A DNA stretch of 64,000 bases from Bacillota bacterium (lineage in GTDB: Bacteria > Bacillota > Clostridia > Lachnospirales > CAG-274). Positions 17,407 through 25,594 of this stretch are shown piece after piece. Location: NCBI GenBank assembly GCA_017460805.1, contig JAFUAF010000047.1:1-64000 (forward strand). Reading direction: 5' to 3'. A model generated the notes under the pieces. The model did no database searches, had not been told where the DNA came from, and saw nothing but the letters and a program-made list of their open reading frames with translations. Made by a program: the position numbers and the translations under genes. Position 1 is the stretch's first letter, and each line of letters starts with the position of its first letter.

Positions 17407-18186
17407 TTACCCAAGCGCAACATCCAGCGCCATCATAATACTGAACCCCGCCGCAAAAAGCACCGTTCCGACATTCGAGTGCTCGCCCTCGGACATTTCG
17501 GGGATAAGCTCCTCGACCACCACATAGAGCATAGCGCCCGCCGCAAAGCTTAACAGATACGGCATGGCGGGCACAATAAGGCGCGAAGCGGCAACGGTTA
17601 TAAGCGCGCCGACAGGCTCGACTATGCCCGATAAAACACCGTCGCGAAAAGCCTTTACCCTGCTTTCGCCCTCCGCACGCAGGGGCATGGAGATTATTGC
17701 GCCCTCGGGGAAGTTTTGTATCGCTATACCTATGGCAAGCGCAAGCGCCGCAGTTTTGCTTATGCCCGCCGTTCCCGCCGCAAGCCCCGCATAGACCACG
17801 CCGACCGCCATTCCCTCGGGTATGTTATGCAGGGTAACAGCCAGGACAAGCATCGTAGTTTTTTTTAAACCCGCATGGATGCCCTCCGCTTGGTCGCTGT
17901 TCAAATGCAGATGCGGGATAAGATTATCCAGCAAAAGCAAAAATACTATGCCTATCCAAAAACCCGCCGCCGCAGGCAAAAACGACATCCTGCCAAGCCC
18001 CTCGCATTGCTCAAGTGCAGGCAGTATAAGACTCCATATACTTGCGGCGACCATGACCCCCGCCGCAAAACCCATAAGCGCACGCTCGATATTTTTACTT
18101 AATTTTTCGCGCATAAAAAATACACACGCCGCGCCGAGCGAAGTACCGATAAAAGGTATCATCACTCCGATAAACACATCTTTCAT
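17407..18186 (-). CDS. ZIP-family divalent metal transporter (GufA-like)
   Basis: 259 residues with about eight membrane helices. It takes up Zn, Fe or Mn. Seen: the metal-binding helix 4 motif LHNIPEGMAVG and helix 5 motif IQNFPEGAIISMPL, and a short His-containing loop (HLHLNSDQ) between helices 3 and 4. The start at 18186 has GGAGG 6 nt upstream; the longer frame starts before the ribosome site. Expression is probably controlled through the palindrome at 18202-18227 by the adjacent DtxR-like protein. Confidence 0.92.
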   Translation of the reverse strand: MKDVFIGVMIPFIGTSLGAACVFFMREKLSKNIERALMGFAAGVMVAASIWSLILPALEQCEGLGRMSFLPAAAGFWIGIVFLLLLDNLIPHLHLNSDQAEGIHAGLKKTTMLVLAVTLHNIPEGMAVGVVYAGLAAGTAGISKTAALALAIGIAIQNFPEGAIISMPLRAEGESRVKAFRDGVLSGIVEPVGALITVAASRLIVPAMPYLLSFAAGAMLYVVVEELIPEMSEGEHSNVGTVLFAAGFSIMMALDVALG

Positions 18187-18201
18187 AATATATCCTCCAT
18201 A

Positions 18202-18227
18202 CATAAGTTAGCACAAGCTAACTTATG
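18202..18227. promoter_or_regulatory. 26-bp perfect palindrome, candidate metal-regulator operator
   Basis: CATAAGTTAGC-ACAA-GCTAACTTATG. It begins 4 bp downstream of the ZIP -10 box and so covers the transcription start. The GTTAGC/GCTAAC core resembles DtxR-box halves, with a wider centre. Confidence 0.7.
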
Positions 18228-18230
18228 CTT

Positions 18231-18259
18231 ATAATATATCATTTGTGACTGATTGTCAA
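18231..18259 (-). promoter_or_regulatory. Promoter of the ZIP transporter
   Basis: Minus-strand TTGACA (18254-18259), 17-bp spacer, TATTAT (18231-18236). Confidence 0.75.
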
Positions 18260-18295
18260 GATATTTTTTGAAGCAAAACTTATGCACCTACACAA

Positions 18296-18328
18296 ATTAA
18301 AAAGCCGCCCATCGCGAAGGCGGCTTCT
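18296..18328 (-). terminator. Orphan intrinsic terminator upstream of the ZIP gene
   Basis: The stem AAGCCGCC/GGCGGCTT (18302-18309 and 18319-18326) is followed on the minus strand by TTTTT. No minus-strand gene ends here. It may end an unseen small RNA from 18330-18500, or insulate the ZIP gene. The 18330-18540 stretch holds no convincing ORF. Confidence 0.6.
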
Positions 18329-18541
18329 TAATGAAGAAGAGTACAATAATGGCAATGAAAAAACGTTTTAAGGATAAGGGTAATGGGGATAATTCTCTTC
18401 ACGGCCCGCGCCGTTAAGAAGGATCTTATTTTTTCATAGGATGTATTCTCTTCTGTTTCTATGTTTAAATGATAAACCATGACATTGGGTCAAAGTCAAT
18501 AAGTTTTCAAAAAAATTTTTAAAAATTTTAAACAAAAGTTT

Positions 18542-18570
18542 TTTACTTTTTTTGTGATTTGTGTTATAAT
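18542..18570 (+). promoter_or_regulatory. Promoter of the tandem merR genes
   Basis: TTTACT (18542-18547), 17-bp spacer, TATAAT (18565-18570). Confidence 0.6.
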
Positions 18571-18617
18571 CAAAAATAAGATAAAGGTAATTGTTTACAA
18601 GACTCAGGGTGATAATT

Positions 18618-19457
18618 ATGAAATACAAGATAAACAAGCTTGCCAAAATACTTGGCGTTACCACAAACACGATACGGCGCTATGAAAAAATGGGGTATAT
18701 CGTGCCCGAGAGGGACGAGTCCGACTACCGCTGGTACAACGAAAGTGACGTGCCGAAGATCGCCAATATCAGACTGCTGCGCAAAACGGGTTTTACACAT
18801 CAGGATATAGAGATGTTTTTGGGCAACAGCAGAAGCGAGATAAAAAGCATTTCGCGCAAACGTCTTGACGAGATAGACGAGGAGATGCGCAGGCTCAAAT
18901 ATCTGCGGCATTGGCTCAAAGACAACATTCAGCTTCTGGACACCTTTGACGAAATGGGCGACGGTTTTGTCACGCGCGAAAACCGCACGACCCTTTATGT
19001 TATCTACTCCGACGGCGAGGACCTTCTCTGCGAGGAAGAAAGGCTCGAACCCCTGCACGGATTTTTATACCGCGTCGAGGAAGTTCAGCTTATAACCGTA
19101 TACAAGCAGGAGGATGTGGAAAACGGTGTCATACGTCCGCACTATGCCCTTGCAATAAAAGAAAAGGACATTGAAAGACTGGAGATACCAAAGGAGATAA
19201 TCGACAGCCCCTATGTGGAAGTTTACCCCTGCAAGACCTGTGTTTACGGCACTATCTCCATTCCCGCCGTGGACATTGACAACTATGATGCACAGCGCGA
19301 GGCTATTATGGAGTTCAAGGAGAGGCTGACCCCGTATCTTGAAGAAAACAGCTTTGTGCTTGACGGCGATGTTGCGGCTTATGTGGTCGAACTTTTGGGC
19401 AGCACGATAGATTATCTTATATGTGTACCCGTCAGAAAAAAGGATGAGGATGTATGA
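18618..19457 (+). CDS. MerR-family regulator with C-terminal effector-binding-like domain (copy 1)
   Basis: 279 residues from ATG 18618 (AGGGTGA upstream). The winged HTH is at 1-70 (KINKLAKILGVTTNTIRRYE, then DYRWYNESDV), a coiled-coil dimer helix runs to about 125, then a roughly 150-residue GyrI/BmrR-like domain that probably binds small molecules. No Cys pattern of the metal-sensing MerR proteins is seen. Copy 2 starts 4 bp before its stop; the two share long identical stretches such as RLDEIDEEMRRLKYLRHWLK, so they arose by tandem duplication and may form heterodimers. Confidence 0.88.
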   Translation: MKYKINKLAKILGVTTNTIRRYEKMGYIVPERDESDYRWYNESDVPKIANIRLLRKTGFTHQDIEMFLGNSRSEIKSISRKRLDEIDEEMRRLKYLRHWLKDNIQLLDTFDEMGDGFVTRENRTTLYVIYSDGEDLLCEEERLEPLHGFLYRVEEVQLITVYKQEDVENGVIRPHYALAIKEKDIERLEIPKEIIDSPYVEVYPCKTCVYGTISIPAVDIDNYDAQREAIMEFKERLTPYLEENSFVLDGDVAAYVVELLGSTIDYLICVPVRKKDEDV

Positions 19458-20275
19458 AACTTAAAATAAACGAGTTGGCAAAGCTGCTTGGCGTGACCAC
19501 AATGACGATACGCCGTTATGAGGATCACGGCTATATAAACCCCGAGCGCGACTCTTCCGACTACCGCTGGTACAGCGAAAAGGACATAACCAAAATGGTA
19601 CAGCTGAGGCTGATGCGAAAATGCGGTTTTTCACATCCTGCGCTGGAATCCATAACGGGCAGCCCTGTCGACAAAATACTTGAAGTGTCACAGCAGCGCC
19701 TTGACGAGATAGACGAAGAAATGCGCCGCCTTAAATATCTGCGCCATTGGCTTAAGGACAATATCCTTATGACAAACAGGATAAGCGAACTGGGCAGCGG
19801 TTTTATGCGCAGAGAATGTCCGCCGCTGAGATATGTTATCTACGGCACAAACGAAGAGATATTCAACGAAAAGGAAAGACTTAAGACCGTCAATGATTTT
19901 CTTTACAAGGTCGAGGAAGTGCAGCCCATATACCTTATAAAACAAAACGAGCTTTCACAGCCCGAACCCACGCTTTACTGCGGCCTTGCATTCAAGGAAC
20001 AGGACATAGAGCGCCTTGGGCTTGACGACATTGTAAAAAACGATAAGTATATAGAAAAATACCCCATGCTCGACTGCGTTTACAGCATAATAAGCTGCGG
20101 AAAAACAAAAAAGGACCTTGCGGATGCACGCAAAGATGCGTATAAGCGCTTCAAGGCCTATTTAAAAGAAAATTCACTCGAGCCCGCGGGCGATGCTGTT
20201 TGTTATATAATCGCTATGCTTGGGGATCGGGAACATTATATGCTGAGCATACCCGTCAAAGAAAAAAAGAAATAA
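19454..20275 (+). CDS. MerR-family regulator with C-terminal effector-binding-like domain (copy 2)
   Basis: 273 residues, same layout as copy 1: HTH at 1-68 (KINELAKLLGVTTMTIRRYE), coiled coil to about 117, effector-like domain to the end. It overlaps copy 1 by 4 bp (ATGA) so the pair is translationally coupled. The DNA-reading helix is nearly identical to that of copy 1, while the C-terminal domains have diverged more (for example the Cys positions in YPMLDCVYSI against YPCKTCVYG). This suggests one operator class with two ligands; that is inference. Confidence 0.88.
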   Translation: MKLKINELAKLLGVTTMTIRRYEDHGYINPERDSSDYRWYSEKDITKMVQLRLMRKCGFSHPALESITGSPVDKILEVSQQRLDEIDEEMRRLKYLRHWLKDNILMTNRISELGSGFMRRECPPLRYVIYGTNEEIFNEKERLKTVNDFLYKVEEVQPIYLIKQNELSQPEPTLYCGLAFKEQDIERLGLDDIVKNDKYIEKYPMLDCVYSIISCGKTKKDLADARKDAYKRFKAYLKENSLEPAGDAVCYIIAMLGDREHYMLSIPVKEKKK

Positions 20276-20316
20276 AAAATGCCGATGTTATCAAAACGAT
20301 ACATCGGCAATTTTTG
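20275..20316. terminator. Bidirectional terminator between merR pair and SCP2-like gene
   Basis: The stem TGCCGATGT/ACATCGGCA (20280-20288 and 20301-20309) has T runs readable in both directions. Confidence 0.78.
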
Positions 20317-20319
20317 TTT

Positions 20320-20715
20320 TTATTTGCTTGCAGCTTTCTTAGTTGTTTTCTTGGCAGCAGGCTTTTCTGTCTTTGCGGCAGCAGCCTTTCTAACTGTCTT
20401 TTTTGGGATAGTAACAAGTGCGGTCTTGAATACTGCGATCTTGCTTTCGTCACCGTAGAAGCCAAGTGTATCTGCTGTCTTGCTCTCAAGAGCTTTTACA
20501 AGTACGTCTGCATTTACATTTACGGAGATATCGTTATCTCTGTAATCGTAAGGCTGAACGTTCATTTTGCCATCTTTGATCTCAGCGTAGAATGCGCCTT
20601 CGCCTTCGCCTTCAATATTAAACTGTACGGCGATATGCTGATCAATATCTTTAACTTTAGCTTTCATAAGTCTTTCGCTTGCTTTCGCAAAAACTTCTTC
20701 GTAAGTCATTTTCAT
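20320..20715 (-). CDS. SCP2-like lipid-binding domain with a histone-like Lys/Ala tail
   Basis: 131 residues. Residues 1-90 match the SCP-2 sterol-carrier fold seen in many clostridia (FNIEGEGEGAFYAEIKDG, then PYDYRDNDISVNVNADVLV). The last roughly 25 residues are a low-complexity basic tail (KTVRKAAAAKTEKPAAKKTT) like histone H1/Hc1 tails. The tail could bind nucleic acid or acidic polymer; this is inference. There is no signal peptide. AAGGAAG lies 3 nt before the first ATG and 9 nt before the second (20709), so the start may be either. Confidence 0.8.
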   Translation of the reverse strand: MKMTYEEVFAKASERLMKAKVKDIDQHIAVQFNIEGEGEGAFYAEIKDGKMNVQPYDYRDNDISVNVNADVLVKALESKTADTLGFYGDESKIAVFKTALVTIPKKTVRKAAAAKTEKPAAKKTTKKAASK

Positions 20716-20756
20716 TTACTTCCTTTCAGTACTATTTTCAAAATATCCACGGTACT

Positions 20757-20785
20757 ATATTACACCTTTTTTCGCTTATTGTCAA
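20757..20785 (-). promoter_or_regulatory. Promoter of the SCP2-like gene
   Basis: Minus-strand TTGACA (20780-20785), 17-bp spacer, TAATAT (20757-20762). Confidence 0.7.
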
Positions 20786-20851
20786 GCGCGTGGACAATTT
20801 CGTTACAATTTATATCAAATTATGATATCATTTATTATTTTTTGGACGTAG

Positions 20852-20903
20852 TGCTAAAATTATTAAATATTTGCACGCAAAGATTTGATAATTTTAGACG
20901 TAA
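20852..20903. repeat. AT-rich inverted repeat after the lipoprotein gene
   Basis: CTAAAATTAT and ATAATTTTAG form perfect 10-bp arms about 27 bp apart, and each is flanked outside by GACGTARTGC in direct orientation. It may act as a weak transcript end for the minus-strand lipoprotein. Confidence 0.5.
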
Positions 20904-20948
20904 TGCAACACCAAAAATCGAATCCAACGACAATTTTCACCAAATAAA

Positions 20949-21515
20949 CTACTGTCTGTCATAATACTTTTTGCCCGCGCTCGGTTTGAAATACGTCCTT
21001 ATATAGCCGTCTTTTGAAACAACAACAAACTCGTTCGTGGCTTCGATATAATATACATCATCGCCGTCCTCTTTTTCGGTCTTGTGCAGAGCGTTGGGGT
21101 TTTGTGCAGCCTTGTCCGCACCCGTTTCGTATTCCTCGGCAGTCTTGTATCGGCCGCCGAATTCCGCACCGTGTTTTTCAAAATGAGAATTGCGGGTACT
21201 CTTATTTCTGAAATAATAAAGCTGAACATACTCCGTATCTTCGGCAATTTCTTCATCTGTGGGCTCTTCTTCCGTATTTTCTTCCTGCATTTCGGGCTGC
21301 TGCGTTTCGGCTTCATTGCCGTTTTTAAACTTTATATCTGCCCCCGAGCTGTCGATCTTAAGATCCACACCGCCCGAAAAACCCGAATTTTCCGTCGTCT
21401 TTTCGCCGTTTTGCGTATAGCTTGACGACACCTGACTGTCATAGTTTACACTCATATTGCAGGCTGTCAGCAATAAAAGCAAAACCGCCGTTATAAAAAT
21501 TTTTATCTTATTCAT
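20949..21515 (-). CDS. Putative lipoprotein, unknown function
   Basis: 188 residues. A lipoprotein signal (MNKIKIFITAVLLLLLTAC, lipobox LTAC, Cys19) is followed by a Ser/Thr/Gln-rich spacer, an acidic stretch with many Glu (about 67-85), and a C-terminal domain of about 95 residues with repeated short Tyr motifs (VQLYYFRNKST, FGGRYKTAEEY, YYIEATNEF). The family is not recognised. The ATG at 21515 fits GGAGAG; a GTG three codons earlier is too close. It overlaps the TPR gene stop by 8 bp, so the two form an operon. Confidence 0.75.
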   Translation of the reverse strand: MNKIKIFITAVLLLLLTACNMSVNYDSQVSSSYTQNGEKTTENSGFSGGVDLKIDSSGADIKFKNGNEAETQQPEMQEENTEEEPTDEEIAEDTEYVQLYYFRNKSTRNSHFEKHGAEFGGRYKTAEEYETGADKAAQNPNALHKTEKEDGDDVYYIEATNEFVVVSKDGYIRTYFKPSAGKKYYDRQ

Positions 21516-22374
21516 TCTTACCACTCTCCAATGCCTTTATTTTTGCTTCCACCTGTGCAAGCGTTACCGTGTTAAGGGATGAGATATTGCACTTTTCGGC
21601 CTTTTTGTAGTATTCAAGCGCTTCGTCACGCCTGCCCTGCCTTTCGCGGATAACGCCCATATAAAACAGGCTGTCCACCATTGTTGCGCGGAACGAAAGT
21701 GCCTTTTGGAAATTTTCCTCCGCCTTTTCCATATCGCCGCGGGCAAAGGCTATCTGACCCATGTTATCCCACGCGGGCGCAGACTCCGCGTTGTCTTTAA
21801 GGGCGGTCTTTGTGTATTCTTCCGCCTTGTCAAACTCACCCATAAGCAGATAAAAATAACCCAGCGTTGTGTAGGTGCTGTCATTTACATACTGATAATT
21901 ATCTTTTAATTTTTCCAGAATATCAATGGCTTTGCGGATATTTTCCTCCCCGCCCATTATCCAGTAACAGCTGCTTATCGCAAGCGGGATATTTTTCTCA
22001 TAGAGCAGCTGCGTGTTGTATTTTTCGGCGCGTTCAAGGCAGACAAGCGCCTCTTCCGCATTGCCGTTATGCAGCATTTCAAGCGAATAATTATAAAGCG
22101 CCGCCACATTTTTTGTGTTTTTGGCTATGGCCTTGCGGTAATACTTCAGCGCCTTGTCGGGCTGCCGCGTGAAGTAATAAAAATTGCCCACCATGCCAAG
22201 GTAGTAGCTGTAAAATATAAGGCTGTTTATCACAAGGTAAACAAAGGTTATCGGTATCATTATCCAAAGCGGATAACGCAGATAAAACACCGCTATTATC
22301 CATGCCAGCATAAGAAACCCGAGCGTAAACCCTTTCCAGTATTTTACCCAGTCTATTTTTTGTTGTTTGTTCAT
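21508..22374 (-). CDS. Membrane-anchored TPR-repeat protein
   Basis: 288 residues. Two hydrophobic segments near the N terminus (about 15-55) are followed by at least five TPR units (about 65-275; for example KALKYYRKAIAKN, FDKAEEYTKTALKDN, MEKAEENFQKALSF). It probably scaffolds protein contacts at the inner membrane face. The start at 22374 has AAAGGA upstream. It is co-transcribed with the following lipoprotein. Confidence 0.82.
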   Translation of the reverse strand: MNKQQKIDWVKYWKGFTLGFLMLAWIIAVFYLRYPLWIMIPITFVYLVINSLIFYSYYLGMVGNFYYFTRQPDKALKYYRKAIAKNTKNVAALYNYSLEMLHNGNAEEALVCLERAEKYNTQLLYEKNIPLAISSCYWIMGGEENIRKAIDILEKLKDNYQYVNDSTYTTLGYFYLLMGEFDKAEEYTKTALKDNAESAPAWDNMGQIAFARGDMEKAEENFQKALSFRATMVDSLFYMGVIRERQGRRDEALEYYKKAEKCNISSLNTVTLAQVEAKIKALESGKNE

Positions 22375-22438
22375 TTTGATTGTCCTTTGCAAGTTTTATA
22401 TACATATATTTTACTCTATATTACAAAAGTTTTCAAGA

Positions 22439-22469
22439 CAAAAAATAGAGGAGCCGTTTCCGACTCCTC
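22439..22469 (-). terminator. Terminator of the PL1 lyase gene
   Basis: The stem GAGGAGCCG/CGACTCCTC (one wobble) is followed on the minus strand by ATTTTTT. Confidence 0.75.
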
Positions 22470-22488
22470 CGGGATGATTTTAATTAAA

Positions 22489-25023
22489 TTAGTCGATAGC
22501 GTAAACTATCTTTGAGGACTGAGCGCCTGCATAATTCTTAGCCCAGTTCTTTGCGTCGTTTGCACTTCTTGTTGCGTAACCGTAGTTGGAAGAAGGTCTC
22601 CAGGATGTCTGAGCCGTCTTAAGGTTGGAAACAGAAGTTGAAAGTACAGAACCGCTGTCTGTGAATGCGCCAACACCGTGGTCGTCAACTACATTGCCGC
22701 CGTAGCTGCCCTTTTCGAAGTAGTTCTTCTCGGAGTAGATATTGCAGCCTGTGTACGGTGTGTAACCTAAATGGAAACCGTAAACATAGTTGTTGTAGCA
22801 ATGGAAGTAGCCATAGCGCATGAGGCCGGGGCCGCGTGTATAGTTGTTGTAGAAGTAGTTGTTAGCTATAGTCATGCGGGGATAGCCGCTGTAACCCTTG
22901 CTTGCACCGTCTTCCTGAGGATAGCCGAGGATAAGACCGTACTTGTGACCGCCGAAGTAGCAGCCTGTTACAGAAACAAAGTCTGCTTTAAGACCAACAT
23001 AGAGATGCTTGTCAACATCGCTGTCTGTCTTGCTGCTGTGACCAACCCATGTACAGTGATCCATCCAGAAGTTGTTGCCGTCGGAGATATACATCTGTAT
23101 ATCATCATTTGCATTTATAGATGCGCTGTGCTGGAGCTTGATATTCTTGAAGATAACGTTGCCCGAGCTTGAAATACATCTGAAGTGGATATTATTAAGT
23201 GTACCCGAACCAAACTTGCCGATGAAAGTTTTGTTCTTACCTACATTTACCTTTGTAAGGCTGCCCTGAGAAATATTGCCGTTGATAACGATAGTATAAG
23301 CAGTTGAACCGCTTGCATATTTCTGAAGGTCGCTTAAATTTGATACATAAACTACCTGGCCTAAAACACCGCCGATAACGCTTGCTTTTTCGCCGCCGCT
23401 CATGTTCTTGCAGTAGCCTGCGAAGCCCTCTGCGCCGTGTGAGTTAAAGCGGAAGCACTGTGCGGAAGAACCGTTGTAGCCCGATAATGTGTAGCTGCTG
23501 CCCGAAAGTGTAAGTGCATTCGAGCCGTTTACGATCTTGTAGTTAAGGCCGTTGCCGTTTGCGTCGTTCTTAACTGCGGAGATCTGCCATGTATTTACGC
23601 CGCCTACGGTAAGTGCATTGCCTGTGGAAGCATTTATAAACTGATAGTTGCCGCTGCCCTTGGAAACAACTTTCCAACGGTTAGCAGTTGAAGAAGTACC
23701 GCTTGATACTACGCTGCTGCCCGATGCGGTAACAAATTTGCCGTCGCTTGTGCTTACAAATTCCATAAGCTGATCGGGATAACCGTTTGCATCTATAGCA
23801 GAAGAAATATTGCTTGCGCCCGTTGAGCTGCTGCTTGATGAGGAGCTGCTTGATGAGCTTGAAGAGCTGCTGCTTGAAGAGGAGCTGCTTGATGAGGAGC
23901 TGCTTGATGAGCCGCCGCCACCGGGTACGCTGCCGCTTGTATCTATCTGAATTTTATATATGTTAATACCTTTGCTCTTTGAATAGATGTAAATTGTACC
24001 TGTACCGTTGATAGTTACAGTACCTGTTGCAAGGCTTGCGCCTGCGCTTATTGTGCCGATCTCCTGACCGCTGCCGTTTACAACTGCAAGTGTTCTTGTA
24101 TCGGAACCTGTTGATTTTGCTGTTACTTTAAGTGCTGTGTTTCCGCTTACGTTCATGGAAACCGCGCGGTAGGATGTGCTGCCGCCGCCGCCGAGTGCCA
24201 GGCAATACTGATATGTTGTGCCGTCAAGTGTTGCAGGGCTTGAAGGTACGGAAACAGGCTTTGCGCTTGTTGCAAGAATGTTGATACCGTCAATGGACTT
24301 GTTTGATGTTACTGTACGAAGACCGTTGAACTGTGTATCGCTGAAGTTCCAGCTCTTTGATGCAGTATAGCTTGCAGAAGAACTTGAAGATGAAGAACTG
24401 CTGCTTGAAGAAGAACTGCTTGAGCTTGAAGAACTGCTGCTTGAACTGCTTGAAGATGAAGAAGAACTGCCGTTTGAAGGCCACTGTGCTTCTTCAAAGT
24501 ACCATATCTGGTTTGCTGTGCCGTTGTTTGTCCACTGAATTACGTTTGCTCCCGAGTCCTTGCTGAAGTTAAGTACGTCAAGACACATCTTGTGGCTTGT
24601 AGGCTCTGTTGTGATAGCATAGCCGTCACCGCTTTTGCTGATACCGAAGTTCTGGGGTGAAAGGCTGTTGTTCTGATATATCTGAATGTTAGCGCCGCCC
24701 TCTGTGCTGCCGTATGCAAGATCGAGAGATACGCCGCCTGTCATATCGGTTGCCGGATGGAAGCGATATGTGCCGTTGGAATTTTTTTCAAGGATCCATC
24801 TCTGTCCGAGTGAACCTGTGCCTGTTGACTGAACTACATTTGCGCCGTTTGCCTTGGAGTCGTTCTGGACCGTAAGATACAAACCGCTGTTTTTGTTCTT
24901 GATGTAGTAGATATTGCCCGAAGAGGGGGAAACGCCCGCCGCGCTGACATTAACTGCCATAGAGAACATTGAACCGAGAACAAGAATAAGACTCATAATG
25001 AAACTTATCGTTCTTTTTGTCAT
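22489..25023 (-). CDS. Secreted PL1-family pectate lyase with lectin modules
   Basis: 844 residues with a signal peptide (1-29, cut near VSA-AG). Order: ricin-type beta-trefoil (CBM13-like) at about 35-180 with QxW-type repeats (GQRWILE, NQIWYFE); poly-Ser; an unassigned beta module at about 222-362 (SWNFSD to INIYKIQIDTSG); poly-Ser; a second ricin-like stretch at about 405-540; and a PL1 beta-helix at about 550-840. PL1 hallmarks: NVGKNKTFIG, NNFWMDHCTW, DADV-like SDVDKHLYVG, KADFVSVTGCYF and the TRGPGLMRYG region with the catalytic Arg of the RxPxxR motif. It cleaves de-esterified pectin with Ca outside the cell. There is no dockerin or SLH, so it is secreted or held by its lectins. Clear GGAGG precedes the ATG. 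Confidence 0.92.
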   Translation of the reverse strand: MTKRTISFIMSLILVLGSMFSMAVNVSAAGVSPSSGNIYYIKNKNSGLYLTVQNDSKANGANVVQSTGTGSLGQRWILEKNSNGTYRFHPATDMTGGVSLDLAYGSTEGGANIQIYQNNSLSPQNFGISKSGDGYAITTEPTSHKMCLDVLNFSKDSGANVIQWTNNGTANQIWYFEEAQWPSNGSSSSSSSSSSSSSSSSSSSSSSSSSSSSSSSASYTASKSWNFSDTQFNGLRTVTSNKSIDGINILATSAKPVSVPSSPATLDGTTYQYCLALGGGGSTSYRAVSMNVSGNTALKVTAKSTGSDTRTLAVVNGSGQEIGTISAGASLATGTVTINGTGTIYIYSKSKGINIYKIQIDTSGSVPGGGGSSSSSSSSSSSSSSSSSSSSSSSSSSSSSTGASNISSAIDANGYPDQLMEFVSTSDGKFVTASGSSVVSSGTSSTANRWKVVSKGSGNYQFINASTGNALTVGGVNTWQISAVKNDANGNGLNYKIVNGSNALTLSGSSYTLSGYNGSSAQCFRFNSHGAEGFAGYCKNMSGGEKASVIGGVLGQVVYVSNLSDLQKYASGSTAYTIVINGNISQGSLTKVNVGKNKTFIGKFGSGTLNNIHFRCISSSGNVIFKNIKLQHSASINANDDIQMYISDGNNFWMDHCTWVGHSSKTDSDVDKHLYVGLKADFVSVTGCYFGGHKYGLILGYPQEDGASKGYSGYPRMTIANNYFYNNYTRGPGLMRYGYFHCYNNYVYGFHLGYTPYTGCNIYSEKNYFEKGSYGGNVVDDHGVGAFTDSGSVLSTSVSNLKTAQTSWRPSSNYGYATRSANDAKNWAKNYAGAQSSKIVYAID

Positions 25024-25090
25024 TTTAAAAACCTCCTTATAAAATTATGCTCTGCTGCTTATCTGCAGCCCCTATTTTGTTTGTAAGGAG

Positions 25091-25120
25091 ATTATAACAG
25101 CTTTTTGCCCCAAAAATCAA
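25091..25120 (-). promoter_or_regulatory. Promoter of the PL1 lyase gene; upstream AT-rich spacer
   Basis: Minus-strand TTGATT (25115-25120), 18-bp spacer, TATAAT (25091-25096). The 5' leader has a small GCTGC/GCAGC hairpin. The remaining intergenic DNA, 25121-25545, is very AT-rich and shows no gene. Confidence 0.6.
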
Positions 25121-25546
25121 TTATCATAATAACTCAAAATAGAATTAGTCAAAAAATACAAATTACCCCCTTAAAAAACAGGTTTGAAAAATAAACTTTT
25201 TGTTTGAATTGCACTACGAAAATTAAAAAAATAATAATTGTTGTGTTTTTGCAAAACCTTACCCGATGTCAATTTTCTTTATTTTGCAAATTATTAACAT
25301 TTATTTCATCATTTATTTACATTTTGTTCATATTTAAATAAAATATTAACTCGGTTCTTGTTAAATTTTACTAATGATATGCACTCCAAACGCCATGTTA
25401 CTTATTTAACATACCTAATTTTATTTTTTGGGGATTTTACCCATTTAAAGCAAAAAAGCCAAAAAGTCCGATAGAATAATCCGCATTTTATAATGTCTGC
25501 ACAAATTTATAGTTTCGTAATTATATGTTATAACCACAACAGACTC

Positions 25547-25588
25547 AATAAAGCGGTAACAGCACTGTATTGCCGTTACCGCTTTATT
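25547..25588 (-). terminator. Inverted repeat/terminator after the GGDEF gene
   Basis: Perfect 14-bp arms, AATAAAGCGGTAAC and its complement, with a 14-nt loop and no strong T run beyond the stem. Confidence 0.65.
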
Positions 25589-25594
25589 CGTTGT

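Noticed and set aside
18434-18670. 78-codon minus-strand ORF
   Set aside because: It overlaps the merR promoter and start, has no ribosome site, and AT-rich composition explains the hydrophobic run.
24290-24497. Phe/Lys/Gln-rich short ORFs
   Set aside because: Other frames of a poly-Ser linker.
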